From assembly GCA_944381635.1 (NCBI GenBank), contig CALWLY010000006.1, forward strand, positions 44,464 to 108,463: a stretch of 64,000 nucleotides of DNA. Reading direction: 5' to 3'. Positions 25,583-33,299 of the stretch are shown here, piece after piece. The stretch is from an uncultured Lachnospiraceae bacterium (GTDB lineage: Bacteria > Bacillota > Clostridia > Lachnospirales > Lachnospiraceae). Every line of letters starts with the position of its first letter. The first letter of the stretch is position 1. The position numbers and the translations under genes are program-made. The notes beneath the pieces are model-generated. The model searched no databases and was not told the DNA's origin. It saw only the letters and a program-made list of their open reading frames with translations.

Positions 25583-26860
25583 ATGGAAAATTTTAAAAAA
25601 TACATAGTTTTATGGGTAAGTCAAAGTGTTTCACAACTGGGAAGTTCCATGACTGCGTTTGCCCTCATTTTATGGACATACGAACAGACACGCTCGGCTC
25701 TTTCGGTTTCAATCATGTCATTTTGTAACTATGTGCCATATATTTTGATAAGTATATTTGTCGGTGCATTTGTCGATAACCACAGTAAAAAAGCTGTTAT
25801 GCTTGTTTCAGACAGTATTGCCGCACTGGCTTCACTATTTATTCTGGTATTTTCAATGACAGGAATTCTTTCAGCATGGCACATTTATATCATGAATGCT
25901 ATTGTAGGAATAACTACGGCATTTCAGCAACCGGCGTCTTCTGTTGCAATAGCCAAAATTGTACCGAAGGATAAACTGACCAATGTAAGCGGAATGAACT
26001 CTTTTTCCAGCAATTTGATCGTTGTATTCAGCCCGATGTTGGCTTCTGTGCTTTTTTCTGTAGGAGGTCTGCCGCTAATTTTGCTGTTTGATCTGTTGAG
26101 TTTTGCTGCAGCCTTTTGTGTTCTTCTATTTTTAATCCATATACCGGAACAGATCGTAAGGGAAAAATTCACGTCTCCATTTGCGGGGATCATGGTTGGA
26201 TTTCGTTTCTTAAAAAATGAAAAAGGAATTTTGCAAATCATGATTACAATGGCAGTGCTAAATTTCTTTTCTAGGCTAACCTATGAAAATATATTGTCCC
26301 CTATGATTTTGGAAAGAAGTTCCGCAAACAATGTTGCGTTAGGAATTGTAAATGCCTGCATGGGTATCGGTGGAATCATTGGTGGTCTGCTTGTTTCTAT
26401 AAAAAAGGAAAGCAAGAAAAAAGCAACTATGATTTATATTTCTGCTGCATTATCCTTTTTGTTTGGCGATTTAATAATGGCAGTTGGCAGGAATGTATTT
26501 TGTTGGTCATTTGCTGCCCTTGCTGCAAGCTTACCGATTCCGTTTATTTTGGCAGGACAAAATTTAATACTCTACAAAAAAATACCTGAAAATATTCAAG
26601 GAAGAGTATTTGCTGTAAGAAATGCCATTCAATACAGCACGATTCCTTTCGGTATTCTTTTGGGAGGATACTTAGCTGATTATGTATTTGAGCCTTTTAT
26701 GCAATCGAATACAGGCATTGCGATTTCTTTAGAAAAAATTGTAGGAAGTGGTGCAGGCAGTGGCATGGCTGTTATGTTTTTATGTACGGGGGTTTGCGGC
26801 TTCTCCATGAGTATTTTTTCTCTTCTTTGCAAAGAAATTCAGAAACTAAATGACTGTTGA
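25583..26860 (+). CDS. MFS efflux transporter (macrolide/drug efflux-like)
   Basis: 425 residues with twelve predicted helices. The opening YIVLWVSQSVSQLGSSMTAF and the loop GAFVDNHSKKAVMLVSD (motif A region) resemble the Mef-type, DHA3 group of MFS exporters. The central loop is short and basic (KKESKKKA). The ribosome site TTGGAGAAAATTCA precedes the ATG. The leader peptide and attenuator upstream fit antibiotic-inducible expression. The substrate cannot be read from the sequence; a macrolide or another ribosome-binding drug is a guess from the leader. Confidence 0.88.
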   Translation: MENFKKYIVLWVSQSVSQLGSSMTAFALILWTYEQTRSALSVSIMSFCNYVPYILISIFVGAFVDNHSKKAVMLVSDSIAALASLFILVFSMTGILSAWHIYIMNAIVGITTAFQQPASSVAIAKIVPKDKLTNVSGMNSFSSNLIVVFSPMLASVLFSVGGLPLILLFDLLSFAAAFCVLLFLIHIPEQIVREKFTSPFAGIMVGFRFLKNEKGILQIMITMAVLNFFSRLTYENILSPMILERSSANNVALGIVNACMGIGGIIGGLLVSIKKESKKKATMIYISAALSFLFGDLIMAVGRNVFCWSFAALAASLPIPFILAGQNLILYKKIPENIQGRVFAVRNAIQYSTIPFGILLGGYLADYVFEPFMQSNTGIAISLEKIVGSGAGSGMAVMFLCTGVCGFSMSIFSLLCKEIQKLNDC

Positions 26861-26893
26861 TAGTTAGGGTTGTCCTTTGTACTCCTCTGTAAG

Positions 26894-26940
26894 AAAAGGC
26901 GGTATGCTCCCCTCTGTGGGGACTGCATATCGCCTTTTTT
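26894..26940 (+). terminator. Terminator of the MFS gene
   Basis: AAAAGGCGGTATGC pairs imperfectly with GCATATCGCCTTTTTT, with an inner TCCCC/GGGGA stem. It ends in six T. It lies 34 bp after the stop. Confidence 0.93.
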
Positions 26941-26948
26941 AATCAGAA

Positions 26949-26974
26949 ACGGAATACCTGAACTACATATTGTA
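26949..26974 (+). promoter_or_regulatory. Possible sigma-K-like promoter of the recombinase gene
   Basis: CATATTGTA (26966-26974) matches the sigma-K -10 form CATAnnnTA, with AC 15 bp upstream (26949-26950); the usual spacing is 16-17, so the match is weak. It would fit mother-cell expression of the recombinase. Confidence 0.3.
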
Positions 26975-27005
26975 ATATATATGAAACACAAAGGAGGTCA
27001 TCGGT

Positions 27006-28577
27006 ATGTTAAATCCAAGCGGCAAATATCTTATCTACCTGCGTAAATCCCGCGCGGACCAGGAAGCAGAAAGCCATAGCGAAGGGGAAACTCTGGCCCG
27101 TCACGAGCATATTCTTCTCAATCTGGCAAAGCATCTTTCTATTTCCATCAGAGCCTGTTACCGGGAAATCGTATCCGGGGAAAGCATTGCAGCCCGTCCC
27201 CAGATGACAAGGCTGCTGTCAGAAGTGGAACAGGGCTGCTGGGACGGTGTCCTTGTGATGGAAGTGGAACGTCTGGCAAGGGGCGATACCATCGATCAGG
27301 GCATCGTGGCGCAGGCCTTTAAATATTCCGACACGCTGATTATCACTCCTTCCAAAATCTACGACCCGCAGAATGAATTTGACGAGGAGTATTTTGAATT
27401 CGGACTTTTCATGAGCCGCCGTGAATATAAAACCATAAACCGCAGGCTGCAGCGGGGCAGGCTGCAATCTGCCAGAGAGGGGAAATATACCGGCAATGTG
27501 GCACCCTATGGCTATGAACGGATCAAACTGGTCGGAGAAAAAGGATTTTCCCTTACTCCTCTTCCCTCCCAGGAAACCGTTGTCAGACAGATCTATACCT
27601 GGTTTGTTTACGGGGATGCCGACGGAAGCCCTATGGGAATCACCAAAATACGCCACAAGCTCAACAGTCTGCAGATTCCTTCTCCGAAGGGTTCTGTGTG
27701 GACAGACTCTACGGTTCACGGAATCCTTTTAAATCCGGTCTACAACGGCAAGATTCGCTGCAAATACCGTCCTGTAGTAAAGGGTACCTCTTCCGGAGCT
27801 GTAAAGACAAGCCGACCCCGTTCGGAAAATCAGACACTTTATCCCGGCCTGCACCCTGCCCTCATACCAGATAATCTGTTTCAGGCTGCATCTGCAAGGT
27901 TTCTCCAGAAAGAAAAACGTCCGGTCCCTGCCAGGTATACGGTCTGCAATCCCCTATCCGGTCTTGTCATCTGTGAACGCTGCCATGGGAAAATGGAGCG
28001 CCGCCCCATACAAAAAGGAAATGATATGCTGATCTGCACCACCTCCGGATGCCCCACGGTAGGCTCCGCCCTTTATCTGGTGGAAGAACAGGTTTTGGAA
28101 GCCCTTCATGAAATTGTAGAAGCACAGCTGAACCTTGCTTCTGCCTCTCCCCACCTTCCTGAGGACAGCCTGTCGGTGAAAGAAGCTCTCCTTTCAGAGG
28201 CGAAAAGCAGATTGACTGAATTGGTTATCAAGCAAAACCGCCTCTATGACCTTCTGGAGGATGGCATTTATACTCCGGAAATCTTTATGGAACGTTCCGG
28301 GAAGCTTTCCGAAGAGAAGAAAAAGGCAGAGACCGCCTGTCAGGAAGCAGAACTTCTGGTAACCATGGAAAAACAACAGCTGGAAAAACGGGATTCCTTT
28401 CTTCCCAAGACCCAGCACCTTCTGCAAAATTACAGCCAGCTTGACAATCAGGAAAAAAACCGGATTCTCAAGGAACTGTTGGACCACATCTCCTACCGCA
28501 AAGACACCCGCAATAAAAAAGGAGCCGGCCACATCGCCAGCTTCTCTCTACATCTCTATCCAAAGGTGCTATCCTGA
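27006..28577 (+). CDS. Large serine recombinase
   Basis: 523 residues with AAAGGAGGTCATCGGT before the ATG. The resolvase domain starts YLIYLRKSRADQE, with Ser15 as the likely nucleophile, and has GVLVMEVERLARGDTIDQG. The recombinase domain (about 160-290) includes APYGYERIKL and WTDSTVHGILLNPVYNGK. A zinc ribbon follows (CERCHGKMERR, CTTSGCP), then a coiled coil at about 390-470. Length and order match phage integrases and the SpoIVCA/SprA recombinases that excise elements from sporulation genes. It reads towards the right boundary repeat and ends 139 bp from it. Confidence 0.95.
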   Translation: MLNPSGKYLIYLRKSRADQEAESHSEGETLARHEHILLNLAKHLSISIRACYREIVSGESIAARPQMTRLLSEVEQGCWDGVLVMEVERLARGDTIDQGIVAQAFKYSDTLIITPSKIYDPQNEFDEEYFEFGLFMSRREYKTINRRLQRGRLQSAREGKYTGNVAPYGYERIKLVGEKGFSLTPLPSQETVVRQIYTWFVYGDADGSPMGITKIRHKLNSLQIPSPKGSVWTDSTVHGILLNPVYNGKIRCKYRPVVKGTSSGAVKTSRPRSENQTLYPGLHPALIPDNLFQAASARFLQKEKRPVPARYTVCNPLSGLVICERCHGKMERRPIQKGNDMLICTTSGCPTVGSALYLVEEQVLEALHEIVEAQLNLASASPHLPEDSLSVKEALLSEAKSRLTELVIKQNRLYDLLEDGIYTPEIFMERSGKLSEEKKKAETACQEAELLVTMEKQQLEKRDSFLPKTQHLLQNYSQLDNQEKNRILKELLDHISYRKDTRNKKGAGHIASFSLHLYPKVLS

Positions 28578-28614
28578 ACACAAAGGCAAAAAAACTCATT
28601 AGATTCTTTTAGAA

Positions 28615-28911
28615 CTATCCGGATACTTCTGGTTTTCTCTGGAATCTTCTGGGTTTCTCTGAATGCTTCCGCCTTCTTTTGCGTCCTATCCATAACTTCT
28701 GACTCCTTGGTACCGGTTCTTCCGTTCCAATGTCAGTCAACAGCCCTGCCACCTCCCGATAGGGCATTGTGTAGCGCTGTGAAAAATATCTCATCGAAGC
28801 TCCCAGTTCGCCGTCAGGGCCACCATACTGGGAAATAATAATCTGAGCCAGTTTCGCATTAGGCTCTTTTATATTTACCGGAAACTGCAGTCTTTTTTCA
28901 TAATTCCACAT
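28615..28911 (-). CDS. cotJC: CotJC, N-terminal segment of split gene, running into the element
   Basis: Begins MWNYEKRLQFPVNIKEPNAK and continues IISQYGGPDGELGASMRYFS, YTMPYREVAGLLTDIGTEE: the conserved N-terminus of Mn-catalase-type CotJC, with the first metal-binding Glu residues. Codon 65 (GAA, 28719-28717) is the last cotJC codon; after it the frame enters element DNA and adds 33 unrelated residues (PVPRSQKLWIGRKRRR...). The product made from the interrupted gene would be a 98-residue fragment. cotJB ends 4 bp before the start. Confidence 0.93.
   Translation of the reverse strand: MWNYEKRLQFPVNIKEPNAKLAQIIISQYGGPDGELGASMRYFSQRYTMPYREVAGLLTDIGTEEPVPRSQKLWIGRKRRRKHSEKPRRFQRKPEVSG
28717..28730. 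repeat. Right attachment-site core
   Basis: TTCTTCCGTTCCAA, identical to 19109-19122. On its right is cotJC coding DNA; on its left the element ends ...ATAACTTCTGACTCC then TTGGTACCGG. In cotJC sense it encodes (I)-G-T-E-E. Confidence 0.9.
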
Positions 28912-28915
28912 AACC

Positions 28916-29188
28916 TTAATCCCTCACTTCCCATGGCAGTTTTTCCATACCCCAGCGCCATTCTTTCTGATAGGGCTCTGAATCTGCAAGCGTCAGCGGT
29001 CCGAATTTTGCCGCATACTCTGCTTTCATTTTGTTGTTCAACCGGTTGTAATGGTTAAAATATTCCAGTGCGTTTCTGTCATCGGGATGCGTATCCAGAT
29101 ATTCTGTCATTTCCACCACGACAAAATCTACCATTCCGATGTTCTCCAGCATTCGTTCTCTCTCACTTTTCCGGCATCCTCTCAACAC
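28916..29188 (-). CDS. cotJB: Spore coat protein CotJB
   Basis: 90 residues. The core EYLDTHPDDRNALEYFNHYN then MKAEYAAKFGPLTLADSEPY and WRWGMEKLPWE is typical of CotJB. The likely start is GTG 29188, 5 bp after GGGAGG, overlapping the end of cotJA (stop 29184-29182), so the two are coupled. It is the middle gene of cotJABC, whose products form part of the coat or an inner assembly in the mother cell. Confidence 0.9.
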   Translation of the reverse strand: MLRGCRKSERERMLENIGMVDFVVVEMTEYLDTHPDDRNALEYFNHYNRLNNKMKAEYAAKFGPLTLADSEPYQKEWRWGMEKLPWEVRD

Positions 29189-29349
29189 TCACGCCTCCCT
29201 TTAAAAGGTTTATCAAGCTCCGGGAAAATAGTTCCCCTTCTGTATGCCTCTTCCAGACTTTCATAGATATTGGTCATATGCTGCCACGGAACATATGCCA
29301 TAGCCAACGGATACTGTTCGCGCATCTGTTCAGATCTGTTTTCCTGCAT
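29182..29349 (-). CDS. cotJA: Spore coat-associated protein CotJA
   Basis: 55 residues, too short to stand out. AAAGGAGTTTTTAGT precedes the ATG at 29349. The sequence QYPLAMAYVPWQHMTNIYES then LEEAYRRGTIFPELDKPF matches the CotJA signature AMAYVPWQ...GTIFPELDKPF. It is the first gene of the cotJ operon, whose third gene is interrupted. Confidence 0.92.
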   Translation of the reverse strand: MQENRSEQMREQYPLAMAYVPWQHMTNIYESLEEAYRRGTIFPELDKPFKGRREC

Positions 29350-29405
29350 ACTAAAAACTCCTTTCCTATGCGCCGTCTCCGGAATCTGTTTTTCCGGACG
29401 GCCTT

Positions 29406-29434
29406 GTCAGAATAAAATCTGCTCTTATTCTGAC
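29406..29434. promoter_or_regulatory. Perfect inverted repeat in the cotJ leader
   Basis: GTCAGAATAA (29406-29415) and TTATTCTGAC (29425-29434), 10-bp arms with a 9-nt loop. A second imperfect hairpin (CCGTCTCCGGAA/TTCCGGACGG, 29371-29400) follows closer to cotJA. They lie between the putative promoter and the gene. Confidence 0.6.
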
Positions 29435-29448
29435 TTCTTAGTTACTTT

Positions 29449-29475
29449 TATCATATGAAAGGAGTTTTCAGCTGT
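29449..29475 (-). promoter_or_regulatory. Sigma-K-like promoter of cotJABC
   Basis: On the minus strand AC, 16 bp, then CATATGATA: an exact fit to the sigma-K pattern AC-N16-CATAnnnTA. No sigma-A-like pair is evident nearer the gene. This implies late mother-cell expression of the operon. Confidence 0.55.
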
Positions 29476-29508
29476 TCTTATTTTTCGATTTTTTTCGTCA
29501 AAACAATG

Positions 29509-30378
29509 TTATCTGTTGTCGCCCATGAAAAACAGAGCAATCGTTCCCGGTCCTGAATGCGTTCCGATCGTGGGACCGATGTGGTTGATCAGGCAAGGCT
29601 CAATGCCAAATTTTTCACGTATCAGATCTCTTACATATTCCGCATCTTCCAGGGTATCTCCATGGCTGATAAAGAAAATGTCATTTTTATCCCGATAGCT
29701 GCCCATCTTTTTGTCCATGTAATTAACCAGCTCCTGCAAAGCCTTTTTGCGGCCGCGCACCTTTGAAATGGGAATCAGATGTCCCTCATTGTCCACATGC
29801 AGGATTGGTTTGATTCCTGCCAGAGTTCCCAGAACTGCCGCTGTTTTGCTCACACGCCCACCCCTGTGCAGATGATTCAGGTCATCTACTGTGAACACAT
29901 GTACCAGGTTCAGCTTGTGTGTTTCCACCCAGTCTGCGGTTTCATCCAGGCTTTTTCCTTCTTTCTGCATCTGAAGCGCTTTATGTACGATCAGTCCTTC
30001 TCCCAGAGAAGCACACAGCGTATCTATCACGCGAATCTTAATGTCATCTCTTTCTTCCATCAGTTCTTCTGCCGCCAGACGAATATTGTTATACGTGCCG
30101 CTCAGACCGGAAGAAAAGGCCAGTACCAGAAGCTCTTTTTTCTCTTTCAAGTATTCTTCCAGATATAATTTCGCTCTCTCCGGATTGATCTGCGATGTGG
30201 TGGGCATCATTCCCTGACGCATTTTGCTGTAAAATTCTTTCCAGTCCATTTCTTTGTCGGAACCATAAGTGACACCCTCGATAATGTATGGGATAACCAT
30301 AACTCCCAGATCATTCTCTTTAATATATTCCATAGGCAAATCGGCAGTTGTGTCTGTAATTATTTTAAATGTGCTCAT
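29509..30378 (-). CDS. DegV-family fatty-acid-binding protein
   Basis: 289 residues with AGGAGGATTTAACA before the ATG. The N-terminus FKIITDTTADLPMEYIKEND, the TSQINPERA motif and LAFSSGLSGTYNNIRLAAEE are classic DegV. The C-terminus has ISHGDTLEDAEYVRDLI and IGPTIGTHSGPGTIALFFMG. Proteins of the family bind fatty acids and, as FakB, present them to the kinase FakA; no fakA gene is nearby. It is monocistronic. Confidence 0.93.
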   Translation of the reverse strand: MSTFKIITDTTADLPMEYIKENDLGVMVIPYIIEGVTYGSDKEMDWKEFYSKMRQGMMPTTSQINPERAKLYLEEYLKEKKELLVLAFSSGLSGTYNNIRLAAEELMEERDDIKIRVIDTLCASLGEGLIVHKALQMQKEGKSLDETADWVETHKLNLVHVFTVDDLNHLHRGGRVSKTAAVLGTLAGIKPILHVDNEGHLIPISKVRGRKKALQELVNYMDKKMGSYRDKNDIFFISHGDTLEDAEYVRDLIREKFGIEPCLINHIGPTIGTHSGPGTIALFFMGDNR

Positions 30379-30744
30379 TGTTAAATCCTCCTGTTCAACC
30401 TTTTTTCACAAAGATTATTTTATCATCCTTTTTCTGTTGTTACAATTCCCTGAGTCAGAAAAAAGAAAAAACAGTGCATCTGTGGCTACCGTTCATACAG
30501 GACTTTGCATTTACTGCAAAGTCCGTAAAAAAATGATTCAGAAATGCAAAAATCCATTGCCGAAGGCAATTTTAAATGGATTTTTGCAGGTTACTGGAAC
30601 GGAGTGCACAGTAACTGTCTGTACGTCAAAAGGTATTTAGCCCTTTTCCTTTCACATAACACACTGTTTTAATTGGATAACAACTTTTTGTGCTCCGACA
30701 CACATTCGCGCAGTGGAATTTATCGTTATTTTCCGAACGGTAAC
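30379..30744. repeat. Gene-free stretch with three stacked perfect hairpins
   Basis: GGACTTTGCA/TGCAAAGTCC (30500-30524, 10 bp), TGCAAAAATCCATT/AATGGATTTTTGCA (30545-30588, 14 bp, with inner TTGCC/GGCAA), and GTTACTG/CAGTAAC (30590-30615, 7 bp). No gene is seen. The second hairpin could serve as terminator for the germination gene on the minus strand (ATTTCTGAATCATTTTTTT follows). The stack resembles the compound repeats at 11935 and 46237 in plan but not in sequence. Confidence 0.7.
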
Positions 30745-32160
30745 TCAGTCCATGGCTCCCGGCAGCCTGCTTCTGAACAGCTGATGTTTCAGCTGCTTTG
30801 CATTGAAGGGAAAAATAGGATAAATATAACTCTGGTTGGAAACGGTCCGATTGGTTACCAGGGCTATAATGAGGATCAGAATTCCTGCCACATATCCCCA
30901 GATTCCAAATATAGCTGTCAGAATCAGGTTGATGATTCTCATAAATTTCAGCGCATAGCTTAGTTCGTAGCTTTGCTGCGTATAACTTGCTATGGCTACA
31001 AAGGCCATGTACAGCATAACTTCCGAATTGAACCAGCCGCTGTTTACCGAAAATTCGCCCAACACAAGAGCCGCCATGACACTCAGCGGCGTGCTTAGCA
31101 TGTTCGGCGTATTTACAGCCGCAAGCCGCAGACCGTCAATGGCCAGTTCCAGTATCAGCATCTGAAAAATCAGAGGGATATTGATCGCTTCCCTGACCAT
31201 GATAAACTGAAAACTTTCCGGTATATATTCTGGATACTGCATCAGCAGAAGAAAGGTAGGCGTCAGAAAATAAGTGAGGATGGCAATGATCATGCGGGAA
31301 AACCTGAGGTAGGTTCCGGTTATCGGTGGAAAATAATAATCATCCGCTTCCTCTATCACATCAAATACGGAAGTAGGGGTTATCATGGCTGAAGGAGAAT
31401 TGTCTACCAGAAGGATAATATTCCCTTCCAAAATCTGCGCCGCCGCCGTGTCCGGACGTTCTGTAAATTTAAATTTCGGAAAAGGATTGTACCATTTTCT
31501 GTCATAGAGACATTCCGCCAGACTTTCCTGATTCATCGTCAGAGCATCTACTTTGATGTTTCGGATTCGCTCCTTAATCTTTTCCAGAAATACGTGATCC
31601 ACGCGATTATCCATATAGCAGATTGCAATATCCGTCTGGGATGTGGTTCCCGCATTCATCATTTCCACGCAAAGATGGGTACTGCGTATTCTCCGGCGGA
31701 TCATGGCTGTATTGAATACAATCGTTTCCACGAAACCATCTTTAGAACCGCGCAGCACTTTGTCTTTTTCCGGTTCTCCCACGCTTCTGGCCGGATAGGT
31801 TCTGGAATCGATCAGGATACATTTGTCATATCCCTCAATGATCAGTGCAAAAACCCCGCACATAATGTTGTATTCTATGTCTTTCCACTGATCTTTTAAA
31901 TCCACTTCCACATAAGGGATGAAATTTTTCATCATCTCCTCCGGAGTAGCCGGCATCTTATCCTCTGTCAGGCCCATAAAATGCTGCAGCAGTTTCTGCA
32001 TAAGAACGTCTTTGCAGAAACCGTCAATAAAATACATTGCCGCATTTCTTCCGCCCACGGTGATAATTCTGCTGACCACATCAAAATTTTTGCCCACATA
32101 CAGCTTTCCGTTCAGATAATCCACATTTTCCTGAAAGCTGCTGCTCATTGTTTCTGTCAT
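30745..32160 (-). CDS. GerA-family spore germination protein (SpoVAF-like)
   Basis: The ATG at 32160 is chosen because GGAAAGGAG lies 10 bp upstream; 471 residues. The N-terminal half is soluble (FPGN-like two-domain region of GerAA proteins) with SFQENVDYLNGKLYVGKNFD and GRNAAMYFIDGFCKDVLMQ, a pattern typical of SpoVAF. The C-terminal half has about five membrane helices, including NIPLIFQMLILELAIDGLRL and MLSTPLSVMAALVLGEFSVN. It should act in the inner spore membrane. No spoVA or other ger genes are adjacent, so its partners lie elsewhere. Confidence 0.9.
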   Translation of the reverse strand: MTETMSSSFQENVDYLNGKLYVGKNFDVVSRIITVGGRNAAMYFIDGFCKDVLMQKLLQHFMGLTEDKMPATPEEMMKNFIPYVEVDLKDQWKDIEYNIMCGVFALIIEGYDKCILIDSRTYPARSVGEPEKDKVLRGSKDGFVETIVFNTAMIRRRIRSTHLCVEMMNAGTTSQTDIAICYMDNRVDHVFLEKIKERIRNIKVDALTMNQESLAECLYDRKWYNPFPKFKFTERPDTAAAQILEGNIILLVDNSPSAMITPTSVFDVIEEADDYYFPPITGTYLRFSRMIIAILTYFLTPTFLLLMQYPEYIPESFQFIMVREAINIPLIFQMLILELAIDGLRLAAVNTPNMLSTPLSVMAALVLGEFSVNSGWFNSEVMLYMAFVAIASYTQQSYELSYALKFMRIINLILTAIFGIWGYVAGILILIIALVTNRTVSNQSYIYPIFPFNAKQLKHQLFRSRLPGAMD

Positions 32161-32229
32161 TATAAAAAACTCCTTTCCGGACTTCTTTTTCACTAGTTTT
32201 GTCCGAAAAGGAGTTTGCTATACAAAAAT

Positions 32230-32742
32230 CTAACGGCTCGTACTGCCAAATCCGCCGTTTCTTATGCCGTCCGCCTCATCATCTTCTGTGATGCCGAAGG
32301 GAAGGAAGATTCCCTGCACAAATCCGGTTCCTGCTGCCACTTCCACCGTTTTTCCTTCTTTGGAATCGTTGGTGATTTTGCAGAAAATGTGTCCTTCATT
32401 GTCTGAGTCATAATAATCGCTGTCGATAATTCCCACCGTGTTGTTGAGCTGAAGGCGGAATTTAAAGCCAAGTCCGCTTCTGGGGAAATTAGCCAACACC
32501 CAACCCTCTTCCATATATACACGCAGACCGGTAGGAATCTTGATTCCTTCCTCCGGTTTTAAGGAAAAGGAAATGGGGGTAAAGAAATCATAACCCGCGC
32601 TTCCTTTGGTTGCTCTCTTCGGAAGCTTGATGGAATCGTAAATTTCAGAAATCTCTTCTGCTGTATAGTCAGGAAAGGTATCCTTGAAATCTTTCAGGAA
32701 CTGCTCTCTGCTTACTTTTTCGAACCTTGCTATTCTCTGCAT
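32230..32742 (-). CDS. dut: dUTP diphosphatase
   Basis: 170 residues. Five dUTPase motifs are seen: KGSAGYDFF (1), PRSGLGFK (2), GIIDSDYYDS (3), GTGFVQGIFLPFG (4) and GGFGSTSR (5, the C-terminal arm over the active site). An N-terminal extension of about 40 residues (EQFLKDFKDTFPDYTAEEIS) precedes the usual start. It removes dUTP and feeds dUMP to thymidylate synthesis, which fits its place next to the reductase genes nrdG and nrdD. Confidence 0.95.
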   Translation of the reverse strand: MQRIARFEKVSREQFLKDFKDTFPDYTAEEISEIYDSIKLPKRATKGSAGYDFFTPISFSLKPEEGIKIPTGLRVYMEEGWVLANFPRSGLGFKFRLQLNNTVGIIDSDYYDSDNEGHIFCKITNDSKEGKTVEVAAGTGFVQGIFLPFGITEDDEADGIRNGGFGSTSR

Positions 32743-32772
32743 GGGATCATTATATTCCTTTCTGCCGCTTTA

Positions 32773-33297
32773 TTATTTGCCGCTGTCCTCGGCATAGTCA
32801 GGTGCATGAAGCACGGGCTGGGTCTTGTTTTCCTGGGCCAGTGTTTTCTTTACATCAATCACCCTCTGGTTGGCGCTGCCTTTCCATAAAAGCTTCGCAT
32901 CTTTTAATTCAATTTTAAATTCTCCGTCCACCAGGACATCCACATATTTCATCAGCGGATAATTCCAGATGTGCTCCCAGCTGTCCCCGGTGTAAAGCCA
33001 AATCGTTTTCTGAGGATATTTTTCCTTGATTTCCTTCATCAGTTCCTTTACATCCGTGCGGTTGGCGGGGTGAAGCGGGTCTCCTCCGGAAAAAGTAATA
33101 CCGGAAATATAGTCTTTGTCAAGCTGTTCGAAAATTTCGTTTTTTGCCTGCTCGTCGAAAAGAAGACCGCCGTTTGGATCCCAGGTAATGGGATTCTGGC
33201 ATTCTTTGCAGCAGTGATCGCAGCCTGCGACCCAAAGGACGACCCGAAGGCCGTCCCCGTTTAACATATCATCTTTTGTTATGTTATGGTATCTCAT
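32773..33297 (-). CDS. nrdG: Anaerobic ribonucleotide reductase activating protein
   Basis: 174 residues. The radical SAM cluster is bound by AGCDHCCKECQNPITW (CxxxCxxC), and GGDPLHP provides the SAM-binding GGE-like motif as TFSGGDPLHPAN. It generates the glycyl radical on NrdD, whose gene ends 2 bp upstream. The C-terminus is charged and ends YAEDSGK. Confidence 0.95.
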   Translation of the reverse strand: MRYHNITKDDMLNGDGLRVVLWVAGCDHCCKECQNPITWDPNGGLLFDEQAKNEIFEQLDKDYISGITFSGGDPLHPANRTDVKELMKEIKEKYPQKTIWLYTGDSWEHIWNYPLMKYVDVLVDGEFKIELKDAKLLWKGSANQRVIDVKKTLAQENKTQPVLHAPDYAEDSGK

Positions 33298-33299
33298 AG

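Larger units (their letters stand above)
19109..28730 (+). mobile_element. 9.6-kb serine-recombinase element interrupting cotJC
   Basis: The element lies between two copies of the 14-mer TTCTTCCGTTCCAA; the unit that would be excised is 9,608 bp. Outside the repeats both flanks are cotJC coding sequence; inside they are unrelated. It carries a large serine recombinase next to the right boundary, decayed phage genes on the left, two ECF-associated modules, an XRE regulator, a PH-domain protein and an MFS efflux gene. No structural phage module or conjugation gene is intact, so it is probably not infectious on its own. Excision is predicted to restore cotJC exactly. Confidence 0.92.
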
